Source: Silvania confinis (GTDB taxonomy: Bacteria > Pseudomonadota > Gammaproteobacteria > Enterobacterales > Enterobacteriaceae). Taken from it: DNA of 64,000 nucleotides. Position 1 is the first letter of the stretch; the number at the start of each line of letters is the position of its first letter. The stretch is from positions 62,001 through 126,000 of the forward strand of contig NZ_JAMGZJ010000072.1 of the NCBI RefSeq assembly GCF_025564085.1, given 5' to 3'. The position numbers and the translations under genes were made by a program. Positions 35,232-43,472 of the stretch are shown in pieces. Under the pieces are notes generated by a model. It was not told the origin of the DNA, did not search any database, and saw nothing but the letters and a program-made list of their open reading frames with translations.

Positions 35232-35825
35232 TCAGGATGGGCTCAGCACCCCCTTCAGGGCCACGTGATACAGCAGCATGATGGTTTTGCCATCGACGAT
35301 AAGGCCGCTTTCAACGGCGGCGAGAGCCTCATCAAGGGGCATCTCCAGCACCTCGATATCCTCGCCTTCCGCCTCGATGCCGCCGCCCGCACTTTTCTTG
35401 TCGCCTGCCGCGTATTCCGCGATGTAAAAGTAGAGTTTTTCGGTCACCGAGCCCGGGCTCATGTACGCTTCCAACACCTTCTCCACGTGGGATACGTGAA
35501 AGCCCGTCTCTTCTTCGGCTTCTGCTTTGATGCGGCTTTCGGGATCCATGTTGTCGAGCAGACCGGCGGCCGCTTCGATCAGATAGCCATCATGGCCATT
35601 CATAAACACCGGAAAGCGAAACTGCCGGGTGAGGATCACGGTTTTCCTGTCGCGGTTATACAGCAGGATGGTGGCCCCGTTGCCCCGATCGTAAACCTCG
35701 CGGCTCTGACGCTGCCATTCCCCCTGTCGGCGCTGAATATCAAAGGTGTATTTTTTGAGTGAAAACCAGTTATCGGACAAGATTTCACTGTCGATAATGC
35801 GTATTTCTGCACGTTTTGGTGGCAT
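35232..35825 (-). CDS. NudK-like Nudix hydrolase
   Basis: 197 residues. REVYDRGNGATILLYN and the Nudix box AGLLDNMDPESRIKAEAEEETG follow E. coli NudK (GDP-mannose pyrophosphatase) closely in order and spacing. The box reads AEAEEE where the consensus is REUxEE, so the Arg/Lys that precedes the first catalytic Glu is replaced by Ala, while the metal-binding glutamates remain. It would hydrolyse a nucleotide sugar or similar compound. It may be a paralogue rather than NudK itself, so no symbol is given. Divergent from the DeoR regulator. Confidence 0.82.
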   Translation of the reverse strand: MPPKRAEIRIIDSEILSDNWFSLKKYTFDIQRRQGEWQRQSREVYDRGNGATILLYNRDRKTVILTRQFRFPVFMNGHDGYLIEAAAGLLDNMDPESRIKAEAEEETGFHVSHVEKVLEAYMSPGSVTEKLYFYIAEYAAGDKKSAGGGIEAEGEDIEVLEMPLDEALAAVESGLIVDGKTIMLLYHVALKGVLSPS

Positions 35826-35868
35826 ACTGACTCCTTAATTCCTGGAGCAAGCATCATAAACAGCAATA

Positions 35869-35895
35869 TCGTGCACGATCAAGATCACTCGTGCA
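35869..35895. promoter_or_regulatory. Candidate operator between Nudix and DeoR genes
   Basis: A perfect 10-base palindrome TCGTGCACGA (35869-35878) is followed 10 bases later by a second TCGTGCA (35889-35895). It lies in the 86-base divergent intergenic stretch, a natural place for autoregulation by the DeoR-family protein. Confidence 0.4.
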
Positions 35896-35911
35896 ATAAA
35901 ACGGAGCCCCC

Positions 35912-36670
35912 ATGCTGACCCCGCAACGTAAACAACGCATTCTTGAACAACTCGCCCGCGACGGACAGGTGCTGTCGAAAGATTTGAGCGCCCGGTTTGC
36001 GGTATCTGAAGACACTATCCGCCGGGATTTGCGCGAGCTGGCATCCGCTGGGCGCTTACAGCGCGTGCACGGCGGCGCGCTGCCGTCATCGTCCGCCATC
36101 GCCACCTTTGCCGAGCGTACTGCGTTAAAAACTGATGCGAAAAAGACGATTGCCCGCACAGGCGCGGAGCTGATTTCCGCCGGCCAGGTGGTGATGATTG
36201 ACGGCGGAACCACCACCTCGGAACTGATTAAATGCCTGCCGAATGAGCTGGATATTACCGTGGTGACGCACAGCCCGAGTATTGCGCTGGGCATGATTGA
36301 CCATCCCACCATCGAGGTGATTTTAATAGGCGGGCGGTTGTACAAGCATTCCATTGTGACCGTGGGCGCGGCGGCCATTGAAGGCATCGGTCATATTCAT
36401 GCCGATATTTTCTTTATGGGCGTGACCGGCATTCATCCCGAAGCGGGATTAACCACCGGCAATTACGAAGAAGCGTGCATCAAACGTGCATTTTCCGCCA
36501 GAGCCGCCGAAACGGTGGTGCTGGTCTCGCCGGAGAAGATCAACGCCGCGTCCGCGTTTGTCATCGGCAGCCTCGGCTTAATCAACACGATAGTGGTGGA
36601 CAGCGGCACCGATGACAACTGGCTGCGCAGCATAGAAGAAAAAGGCGTCAGCGTGGTACGGGCAGAGTGA
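35912..36670 (+). CDS. DeoR/GlpR-family transcriptional regulator
   Basis: 252 residues. The N-terminal helix-turn-helix carries the DeoR signature (LSARFAVSEDTIRRDLRELASAG, then LQRVHGGAL) at ~25-60. The C-terminal sugar-phosphate sensor domain has the expected DGGTTTSEL and IGGRLYKHS motifs (~107-115, ~140-149). Such proteins usually repress sugar catabolism genes, but none adjoin it. The target could be the divergent Nudix gene. Confidence 0.88.
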   Translation: MLTPQRKQRILEQLARDGQVLSKDLSARFAVSEDTIRRDLRELASAGRLQRVHGGALPSSSAIATFAERTALKTDAKKTIARTGAELISAGQVVMIDGGTTTSELIKCLPNELDITVVTHSPSIALGMIDHPTIEVILIGGRLYKHSIVTVGAAAIEGIGHIHADIFFMGVTGIHPEAGLTTGNYEEACIKRAFSARAAETVVLVSPEKINAASAFVIGSLGLINTIVVDSGTDDNWLRSIEEKGVSVVRAE

Positions 36671-36671
36671 G

Positions 36672-37193
36672 TTAACCCTGAGCGGTGAGAGTGAACGGTT
36701 GGGAAATTGTCCAGCGAGAAGCAAAGTGCGCCTGATACTGCGCCACGACGTCCGGCATATTTTTGATAATAAGGACATTCTCACTGTTGGAATATTCTGC
36801 TGATTTCGCGTAATTGAATGAGCCCGTCTCCAGCGTGGTGCCATCAACAATCATCATCTTGTCGTGCTGAATGTGATAATGGCCATCAATGCGCAGCGCC
36901 ACGCCATGGCGGGCGATGTCACGCATGGCCGCCAGCGAAACCGGGCCAGTGTTGCGACGTTTATCGATAACGACCTGGACCTTGACGCCTCGCTGCTCGG
37001 CAGCGTCCAGTGCCGCAGTGATATCTTTCGCCTGGAAGGCATAAGCCATCATCTGGATAGAGGAATGCGCATTATTGATGGTCTCCAGCACCCGCTTTTG
37101 CGCACTGCCCTCGGGGGAAAATCCCACTTCAATGGAGGGGGCTGCATACGATGAAGCAGAAATCATCAGCAGGAAAAGCACTAGTTTAGGCAT
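36672..37193 (-). CDS. Periplasmic phospholipase D-family nuclease (Nuc type)
   Basis: 173 residues with a signal peptide (about 1-17, ...SYA|AP). One HKD motif, HYHIQHDKMMIVDG (HxKxxxxD at about 108-115), is present, followed by GSFNYAKSAEYSNSEN, exactly as in the short Nuc endonucleases that dimerise to build the active site. It should degrade nucleic acid in the periplasm. It is convergent with the DeoR gene, separated by one base. Confidence 0.85.
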   Translation of the reverse strand: MPKLVLFLLMISASSYAAPSIEVGFSPEGSAQKRVLETINNAHSSIQMMAYAFQAKDITAALDAAEQRGVKVQVVIDKRRNTGPVSLAAMRDIARHGVALRIDGHYHIQHDKMMIVDGTTLETGSFNYAKSAEYSNSENVLIIKNMPDVVAQYQAHFASRWTISQPFTLTAQG

Positions 37194-37353
37194 GGTGTGT
37201 TCTCAGCTCGCGTTCGACAGTGTGCTAGATAAGATTGCTGACCATCGACCCGTTTGCCCGGCAGCAGAATCTGTAGCGTTTATTCTGTCATTAAAAGCCG
37301 TAACGTTAATCAGTGCATTGGTTACAGAGCGTAAGCACCCTGACGTTCACCGA

Positions 37354-37686
37354 CTAATGCGCTGTCGTTTTTGACAGAAGGTTTAAAACCAGCACCCCAC
37401 TGATAATTAACAGCATCCCGATCACCGCCCAGATATCCAGTTTCTGCCCAAACAATAGCCAGCCAAATAAAGAGATAATAACGATGCCGAGCCCAGACCA
37501 CACGGCATAGGCAATACCTAAAGGTATCGATTTTAAGGTGAGCGATAAGCAATAGAATGCGATGGCATAGCCCACAATCACCACAACGGAGGGCAATAAC
37601 TTTGTAAATCCTTCACTTAGCTTCAGGCTGGTGGTTGCCACCACCTCGGCTAATACTGCAACAAACAGCACAATCCACGTATTCAT
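37354..37686 (-). CDS. EmrE-like small multidrug resistance transporter
   Basis: 110 residues with four membrane segments, the same length as E. coli EmrE. Starting at the second ATG (37686) puts the essential membrane glutamate (LAEV) at position 14, as in EmrE. Other family marks are [26 protein letters not shown] and the C-terminal [14 protein letters not shown]. It should export cationic compounds in exchange for protons. AAGG lies before the start. Confidence 0.88.
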   Translation of the reverse strand: MNTWIVLFVAVLAEVVATTSLKLSEGFTKLLPSVVVIVGYAIAFYCLSLTLKSIPLGIAYAVWSGLGIVIISLFGWLLFGQKLDIWAVIGMLLIISGVLVLNLLSKTTAH

Positions 37687-37948
37687 CATTGACCTTACGT
37701 TAAATCAAGGGTGCTAAAAATATAATCCACCCCGTCACTGACAACCCAAACGGCACAGAAAAAAAGACATTACCTGAATATTGTGACAACGCACCTAAAT
37801 GCTCTTCCCCTTATTGATTTATTTCCGTCTGGCTTTGCTTAATGCGTGGCTTCAATGCGTTGCCTTTACTGAAAACAGTGTCACTGTTCACTCCATCATC
37901 CCCCTCATTTCCTGATGAAAATAATTCGCATTCGCCCGTCTTTATGAT

Positions 37949-37971
37949 AAGTTGCATTTATAATGCAACTT
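37949..37971. promoter_or_regulatory. Perfect palindrome over a consensus -10 box
   Basis: AAGTTGCATT-TAT-AATGCAACTT is a perfect 10-3-10 inverted repeat. The consensus TATAAT (37959-37964) is contained in its centre, 24 bases before the methyltransferase ATG. A repressor bound here would block that promoter. The regulator is not identified. Confidence 0.6.
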
Positions 37972-37987
37972 AATCGGAGACACCGCT

Positions 37988-38752
37988 ATGAGCGCAAGTC
38001 AGAAAGCCGGACACACCTTCTTAGCCAGCCTGGGTAAAACCCGTTTGCGCCCCGGCGGCGTTGATGCCACCGAGTGGCTGTTCAGCCAGTCGGCACTGAC
38101 GCCGGACAGCGTCGTGCTGGAGGTCGCCTGCAATATGGGCACCACCTCTATCGAACTGGCGCAGCGTTTTGGCTGCACGATCTACGCCATCGACATGGAT
38201 AAAAATGCGCTCGATCAGGCGCGGCAAAACGTCGCCGCCGCCGGTCTGCAGGATAAAATCCACGTGCTGGAAGCCAACGCCACCAAACTGCCCTTCGCCG
38301 ACGATGCGTTCGACGTGGTGATTAACGAAGCGATGCTGACCATGTACGTGGACAAGGCCAAAACCCGGCTGATTGACGAGTATTATCGGGTGCTCAAACC
38401 CGGCGGTCGCCTGCTGACTCACGACATCATGTTCACCAGTGAGCGGCTGGAGACGGGCCGGCAGACGCAGCTGGAAGAGATTGTGCGATCCAACGTCAGC
38501 CCGATGTCCCAGGAGGCGTGGAAAGCGCTGTTTATCGCCAGCCACTTCCAGTCGGTCGATACCCACAACGGGGCGATGTCCCTGATGTCTCCGGCGGGGC
38601 TGATTCGCGACGAAGGCTTGCCGCGCGCGGCGAAAATCCTGTTTAACGGCCTGCGCACCCGCGAGAACCGAACCCGCTTCCTGGGGATGTTCCGCTTCTT
38701 TCGCCGTAACCGCCACCAGTTGAACTACATCGCCTGCTGCTCGCGCAAATAG
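37988..38752 (+). CDS. Class I SAM-dependent methyltransferase
   Basis: 254 residues. Motif I VLEVACNMGTTSIELA (~49-64), the acidic end of strand 2 (IYAIDMD, ~70), and later motifs LPFADDAFDVVINEAML and LKPGGRLLTHD show a Rossmann-type methyltransferase of the Methyltransf_11/25 kind. The C-terminal region has no further domain. The substrate is unknown. CGGAGAC gives a good ribosome site. Expression is probably controlled through the palindrome just upstream. Confidence 0.83.
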   Translation: MSASQKAGHTFLASLGKTRLRPGGVDATEWLFSQSALTPDSVVLEVACNMGTTSIELAQRFGCTIYAIDMDKNALDQARQNVAAAGLQDKIHVLEANATKLPFADDAFDVVINEAMLTMYVDKAKTRLIDEYYRVLKPGGRLLTHDIMFTSERLETGRQTQLEEIVRSNVSPMSQEAWKALFIASHFQSVDTHNGAMSLMSPAGLIRDEGLPRAAKILFNGLRTRENRTRFLGMFRFFRRNRHQLNYIACCSRK

Positions 38753-38816
38753 CGCGCACAGGCCATAATCCGTGCTAAATTCATCCGTCAACTCACTGCT
38801 GGTAAAGGATTTTAGG

Positions 38817-39236
38817 ATGGACGCCGTTGAGAATTTAAAAGCCAAATACCCCGGAGCCCAGGCATGGGGGTTTGGCGACAGCGCGGAGATGGCCGACGAA
38901 CTCGCCGCTCTGGTGATCATGGGAATAAAAACCGCCTCCTGCGGTTCCCTTGCCGCGTTGCTGGCAGAAGAACCCTCCCCACAAATTGGCAGTTATCACA
39001 TCATCCTCAACGGGCAAGATGTGCCGGTATGCGTCATCAGAATCGTGTCGATGCGCCTGGTGCGCTTTTGCGACGTGACGGAAGAATTTGCCCGCAAAGA
39101 GGGTGAAGGCGACTTAAGCCTGGACTACTGGCGACGCGAGCATCAGGGCTTCTTCACCCGGGCAGGCTTTTTTGCTGAGGAGATGGAGCTGGTTGCGGAG
39201 GAGTTTGTGGTGGTCGAGGTGCTGGACCCGGCTTAG
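38817..39236 (+). CDS. ASCH-domain protein
   Basis: 139 residues from ATG 38817, chosen because AAGGA lies 8 bases upstream; an upstream ATG at 38772 is weaker. The ASCH fold is suggested by KTASCGSLAALL, GSYHIILNGQDVPVCVIRI and VTEEFARKEGEGDLSLDYW...H. Proteins of this type bind RNA or modified nucleosides, and some hydrolyse acetylated nucleosides. The role here is not known. Confidence 0.8.
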   Translation: MDAVENLKAKYPGAQAWGFGDSAEMADELAALVIMGIKTASCGSLAALLAEEPSPQIGSYHIILNGQDVPVCVIRIVSMRLVRFCDVTEEFARKEGEGDLSLDYWRREHQGFFTRAGFFAEEMELVAEEFVVVEVLDPA

Positions 39237-39437
39237 GTAAAGGGATTTAGTGAACGTCTGAAGGGATATGTAAGCGCGGCAATGCTCGATTTTGAGTTAT
39301 CGTGCACATTTGATGGTTTCAAAGGTCGCGCACTCGCTCGGTTGTGATAGATTGATCTGCCGTCTGGGATGACTGCCTCCGTTGCGCGGAGAGTCATTAA
39401 ACGCCGGAAGATCCCGATTATCCTAAGAGAGAACAGT

Positions 39438-39956
39438 ATGATAAATGAGCATATTGGCGCTGTGGTGCTTGATACTTCCGCTATTGCATCAGGAGTCGCA
39501 AAGGTTGCAGCTCAACTCAATCAGGACTATAGCGAAGCAGTCATTGTCACGGTAGTTCCGGGAGGGATCCTGTACACGGCGGACCTCACCAGGCAACTGG
39601 CATTTGATATCAAAATGGATTACATCTCCTGCCCGCACACGCCGGGTGACAGGAGTAACCACTCATCCATTGTGTTCCATAACAATATTGATTTGCATGA
39701 TAAAGATGTCATCCTCATTGATGACGCAATTGAATCAGGTGGAACCATGAAACGCCTGGTTGAGTACATTAAAGAACATCATTCCCCGCGTTCAGTATCC
39801 GTCGCCATTCTATTTGTGAAACCCGGCCGCGTTGAGATCCCGGTTAAGCAATATTATGCGTATGAAATGGCGAATGATGACCTCCTGATTGGCTATGGAA
39901 TGCCCTGGGACAATAAGTACCGCAACCTTCCCTATGTCGCTAAGTTAAAGCGCTAA
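39438..39956 (+). CDS. Phosphoribosyltransferase (hypoxanthine-guanine PRTase-like)
   Basis: 172 residues from ATG 39438 (AAGAGAG upstream). The PRPP-binding motif VILIDDAIESGGTMK at ~94-108 is intact, and the order of strands (VVPGGILYTADL; FVKPGR) fits the type I PRTase fold. It probably joins a purine base or similar heterocycle to PRPP. The gene is visibly richer in A+T than its neighbours and uses more AT-ending codons, suggesting a different origin. A short hairpin CTCCGTTGCGCGGAG lies about 50 bases before the start. Confidence 0.78.
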   Translation: MINEHIGAVVLDTSAIASGVAKVAAQLNQDYSEAVIVTVVPGGILYTADLTRQLAFDIKMDYISCPHTPGDRSNHSSIVFHNNIDLHDKDVILIDDAIESGGTMKRLVEYIKEHHSPRSVSVAILFVKPGRVEIPVKQYYAYEMANDDLLIGYGMPWDNKYRNLPYVAKLKR

Positions 39957-39992
39957 CACTGATTCTGACTTCTCATTAGCAGGCAGCGGATG

Positions 39993-40337
39993 TTATGACG
40001 CAGATGGACGAGGCGCCGGTTTCACATATCCCGACAAGATGGCCGTTGCTTCATCCATCCGTTGCCGATCGAGCTTATAAAATACCCAGTTCTTGATCCG
40101 TTTCGAGGTCACAATCCCTGCTTTTGCCAGAATTTGTAGATGGCCGGTCACGGAAGGCTGACTCAGACCCATTTTTTCCGTGATAAACCCTACGCATACC
40201 CCATCCTCAACCAGGTCGCCGTCCTGCTGCTCAGGAAAATGTGACCGCGGTTCGGACAGCCATTCAACAATCATCAGCCGATGTTCATTACCCAGTGCGC
40301 GAAAAACATCGGCCATGAATGCCTTTGTGTTGTTCAT
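39993..40337 (-). CDS. ArsR-type winged-helix regulator
   Basis: 114 residues. FRALGNEHRLMIVEWL and GFITEKMGLSQPSVTGHLQILAKAGIVTSKR are the ArsR-family winged helix. A short insert with acidic residues and one Cys (DGVCVGF) could bind a ligand, but the classic metal-site pattern ELCVCDL is absent. Divergent from the dehydratase/monooxygenase unit, with a dyad between. Confidence 0.82.
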   Translation of the reverse strand: MNNTKAFMADVFRALGNEHRLMIVEWLSEPRSHFPEQQDGDLVEDGVCVGFITEKMGLSQPSVTGHLQILAKAGIVTSKRIKNWVFYKLDRQRMDEATAILSGYVKPAPRPSAS

Positions 40338-40349
40338 ATAGCCAATCTC

Positions 40350-40373
40350 CTATATAGTCATTTTCATATATAG
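40350..40373. promoter_or_regulatory. Candidate ArsR-type operator
   Basis: CTATATA (40350-40356) and TATATAG (40367-40373) form an inverted repeat with a 10-base centre. AT-rich dyads of this kind are the usual ArsR-family sites. It overlaps the space between the ArsR start (40337) and the dehydratase start (40389). Confidence 0.55.
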
Positions 40374-40388
40374 CTACAGGAGAATACT

Positions 40389-41387
40389 ATGACAATCCCT
40401 ACACAAAGGCCAACAGACAGTGTCACGCTGAAAGATATTTATGCCGCTTCCCGGCGTATTAAGGCAACGGTATGCCGGACGCCACTTGAGCATTCACCGG
40501 CACTGTCTGCCCTTGTCGGGGCAGAGGTCAGGCTCAAAATGGAGAATCTCCAGCATACGGGTAGCTTCAAACTGAGAGGTGCCGCAAATGTGATTGCCAG
40601 TCTGGATGCCAATCAGCGCAGCAGCGGCGTCATCGCGCCGACGGCGGGGAATCATGGATTAGGACTGGCCTTTGCGGGGCAGGTCGCAGGCGTACCGGTA
40701 TCCATATACTTGCCGCATTCAGCCGATCCGATGAAGGTCTCGACGATGAAAAGTTATGGTGCCCAGGTGACGTTTTTTGACAATATTGAACAGGCGAGGC
40801 TGGCCGCGATTGCTGCCGCGCAACAGTCCGGCGCAACGTTCGTCTCCGCCTACAATAATACGCAGATGATTGCAGGCGGCGGCACCGTCGGTCTGGAAAT
40901 TATGGAGGACTGGGTCGACGCGGACGTTATTCTGGTGAACATTGGCGGCGGCGGGCTGACCTCCGGTATTGTGACGGCAATTAAAGCCATAAACCCTGTT
41001 GCCGAAGTATGGGCCATACAAAGTGAAGCGAGCCCGACGTTTGCGCGCTGGAAAGACGCTGGCGAAACGGTTCCCGTGGAATTAACACCGTCAATAGCCG
41101 AAGGTATCAGTGGCTACATCGAGCCCGAAGCGATGACCTGGCCATATATACGCGATCGCGTGGATCGTGTTCTTCTGGTCTCCGAAGCCGAAATTCAACA
41201 CGCGATGCTGTTAATGCTCAACCTGCATCGCCACGTTGTGGAGCCTTCAGGGATCCCGGCCGTTGCGGCAGCTCTTCGTTATGCAAAAGACCTGCGTGGG
41301 CGTAAAACCGTCTGCGTGGTCAGCGGTAGAAACATCTCGGGATCCCGTTATCTCAGCCTGGTGAATGAGGCCACAACGTCATGCTAA
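40389..41387 (+). CDS. PLP-dependent threonine/serine dehydratase-like enzyme
   Basis: 332 residues of fold type II. The PLP lysine is K61 in TGSFKLRGAANV. The glycine-rich phosphate loop is GGGGLTSG (~185), and PTAGNHGLGLA is the substrate loop. There is no C-terminal ACT regulatory domain, so it resembles the short catabolic threonine dehydratases or racemases. The normal SxGNHG loop reads TAGNHG. It overlaps the monooxygenase gene by 7 bases and is probably repressed by the divergent ArsR-type protein. Confidence 0.85.
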   Translation: MTIPTQRPTDSVTLKDIYAASRRIKATVCRTPLEHSPALSALVGAEVRLKMENLQHTGSFKLRGAANVIASLDANQRSSGVIAPTAGNHGLGLAFAGQVAGVPVSIYLPHSADPMKVSTMKSYGAQVTFFDNIEQARLAAIAAAQQSGATFVSAYNNTQMIAGGGTVGLEIMEDWVDADVILVNIGGGGLTSGIVTAIKAINPVAEVWAIQSEASPTFARWKDAGETVPVELTPSIAEGISGYIEPEAMTWPYIRDRVDRVLLVSEAEIQHAMLLMLNLHRHVVEPSGIPAVAAALRYAKDLRGRKTVCVVSGRNISGSRYLSLVNEATTSC

Positions 41388-41683
41388 AAGTCATTGCCGA
41401 AGATTTTATCCAACCCGAATCTATCGCCACCGTTCTCCCTCTCTACCGTGAACTCGTCGCAGCAACGAGAAAAGAGCCGCTGTGCATTGCCTATGATTTG
41501 TACCGGGATGAAAAGGATCCGGGGCATTTTATTTTTATTGAACAGTGGCCCGACCGGGCAGCCCTCGACGCGCACTGCGCCAGCGAGCACTTCAGACGAT
41601 TAGTGCCGTTGATCGATCAACACGCGCGCAAAGAGGCGCAGTACATTCTGATGAATGAACAGGTCGATCCCGACATCGCGTAA
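41381..41683 (+). CDS. Antibiotic biosynthesis monooxygenase (ABM/YgiN-like) protein
   Basis: 100 residues with the dimeric alpha-beta barrel pattern: VIAEDFIQPE, ATRKEPLCIAYDLYRDEKDPGHFIFIEQW, and AALDAHCASEHFRRL. These cofactor-free proteins act on quinols or similar compounds. Translation is coupled to the dehydratase gene. The pair may handle a reactive small molecule sensed by the ArsR-type regulator, which is an inference. Confidence 0.82.
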   Translation: MLKVIAEDFIQPESIATVLPLYRELVAATRKEPLCIAYDLYRDEKDPGHFIFIEQWPDRAALDAHCASEHFRRLVPLIDQHARKEAQYILMNEQVDPDIA

Positions 41684-41795
41684 CTCATCTTGCCCTGCGA
41701 TGTGGCGGATCCTCGCCACAGGTTGTCAGTTTTGCGCCAGTACCGGGCCGCATTCTTCGCCAGGATAAAACCTCAACACATCCTGGAGAACCGAC

Positions 41796-43472
41796 ATGCT
41801 GCCCAATCCCGCACAAAAATACGCTGCTTATGCTCCCCTTCCGTTGCCCGATCGCCAGTGGCCGGATAAAACCCTGACCCGCGCCCCGCGCTGGCTGTCG
41901 ACCGACCTGCGCGATGGCAACCAGGCGCTGGCCGAACCGATGGATATCCCGCGTAAGCTGCGCTTCTGGGAGCAACTGCTCGCCTGCGGGTTTAAAGAGA
42001 TCGAGGTGGCGTTTCCCTCGGCCTCGGAGACGGACTTTCAGTTTGTGCGCCAGCTGATCGAAGAGCAGCGCATCCCGGATGACGTCACCATTCAGGTGCT
42101 GACCCAGGCCCGCAGCGATCTGATCGAACGCACTTTTGCCGCTCTCGACGGGGCAAAAAATGCCACCGTGCATCTGTATAACGCCACCGCCCCGCTGTTC
42201 CGCAAGCTGGTGTTTCGCCAGAGCAAGGAGGAGATCGTTCAGCTGGCGGTCAGCGCCACCCGTCAGATCCGCACCCTGTGCGAAGCGAACCCCAACACCC
42301 GCTGGAATTACGAATACTCGCCGGAGACCTTTTGCTTTACCGAGCCGGAATTTGCCCTGCAAATCTGTGAGGCGGTGGCAGATGTCTGGCAACCCTCTGC
42401 GGCGCGGCCGATGATCATCAACCTGCCCGCCACCGTTGAGGTCAACACCCCCAACGTGTATGCCGATCAGATTGAGTATTTTTGTCGTCACTTTACCCGC
42501 CGTCATGACGTCTGCATCAGCGTTCACCCGCATAACGATCGCGGCTGCGGCGTCGCCAGCGCCGAACTGGCCCTGCTTGCCGGTGCTGACCGGGTAGAAG
42601 GGTGTCTGTTTGGCAACGGAGAGCGCACCGGCAACGTCTGTCTGGTGACGCTGGCGATGAACCTCTACAGCCAGGGGATCGCACCGGAGCTCGATTTCAG
42701 CGATATGAAGCAGGTGGTGGAGTTGGTGGAGCAGTGCAATCAGCTGCCGGTGCATCCGCGCCATCCGTACGCCGGTAAGCTGGCGTTTACCGCCTTTTCA
42801 GGTTCACATCAGGACGCGATCAAGAAAGGTTTTCACGCCCGCGAACAGACCGATTCTCCGCGATGGGAAATGCCCTATCTGCCGGTCGACCCGGAGGATA
42901 TCGGCTGCAGCTATGAGGCGGTGATCCGCGTGAACAGCCAGTCGGGTAAAAGCGGTGCGGCATGGATGCTCGAGCAAAATCATGGCCTGGTGCTGCCCCG
43001 GGCGCTGCAGCAGGACTTTAGCCGCCACGTCCAGGCGCAGACCGACCGCGAAGGCAACGAGATGACCCTGAGCGCGCTGTGGCAACTGTTCCGCGATCTG
43101 TATGGCCCGTATCCCCTCGCCCCGCGCCAGCTGCTGGACTATCGCAGCGAAAGCCAGCCAGACGGCGAGCTGCAGCTGTCGGCCCGCGTTCAGACCGCCG
43201 AAGGGATTGTCACCCTGCAAGGGACAGGCAACGGCCTGCTTTCGGCGGCGGCGGCGGCGATCGCCTCCCGCTTTAAGATGACGCTGGCTATTGAGGATTA
43301 TCATGAGCATACCCTCGGCAGGTGCAGCGAAAGCCGCTCGGCGGCCTATATCCGCTGCAGCTTTAAACAAGGGGTGAGTCGCTGGGGAACGGGGATTGAT
43401 AACGATGTGTCGCGCGCGTCGCTTCAGGCACTGTTAAACGCCTTACCGGATGGCGACGCGGGCTGGAAGTAA
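41796..43472 (+). CDS. leuA: 2-isopropylmalate synthase, long LeuA2 type
   Basis: 558 residues, the length of the second LeuA class. The HMGL-type barrel starts with LSTDLRDGNQAL (catalytic Arg and metal Asp, ~32-43). The metal-binding histidines are in SVHPHNDRGCG (~240-250). The C-terminal LeuA dimer/regulatory domain follows from about 425 (GTGNGLLSAAAAAIASRF). It condenses acetyl-CoA with 2-oxoisovalerate in leucine synthesis. Here it stands alone, outside any leuABCD operon. Its 3' end overlaps the convergent AraC gene by 49 bases. Confidence 0.88.
   Translation: MLPNPAQKYAAYAPLPLPDRQWPDKTLTRAPRWLSTDLRDGNQALAEPMDIPRKLRFWEQLLACGFKEIEVAFPSASETDFQFVRQLIEEQRIPDDVTIQVLTQARSDLIERTFAALDGAKNATVHLYNATAPLFRKLVFRQSKEEIVQLAVSATRQIRTLCEANPNTRWNYEYSPETFCFTEPEFALQICEAVADVWQPSAARPMIINLPATVEVNTPNVYADQIEYFCRHFTRRHDVCISVHPHNDRGCGVASAELALLAGADRVEGCLFGNGERTGNVCLVTLAMNLYSQGIAPELDFSDMKQVVELVEQCNQLPVHPRHPYAGKLAFTAFSGSHQDAIKKGFHAREQTDSPRWEMPYLPVDPEDIGCSYEAVIRVNSQSGKSGAAWMLEQNHGLVLPRALQQDFSRHVQAQTDREGNEMTLSALWQLFRDLYGPYPLAPRQLLDYRSESQPDGELQLSARVQTAEGIVTLQGTGNGLLSAAAAAIASRFKMTLAIEDYHEHTLGRCSESRSAAYIRCSFKQGVSRWGTGIDNDVSRASLQALLNALPDGDAGWK

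Noticed and set aside
41685..42764. A minus-strand open frame of 359 codons opposite leuA
   Set aside because: The plus-strand frame is a clear full-length LeuA with catalytic motifs; the reverse frame shows no domain.
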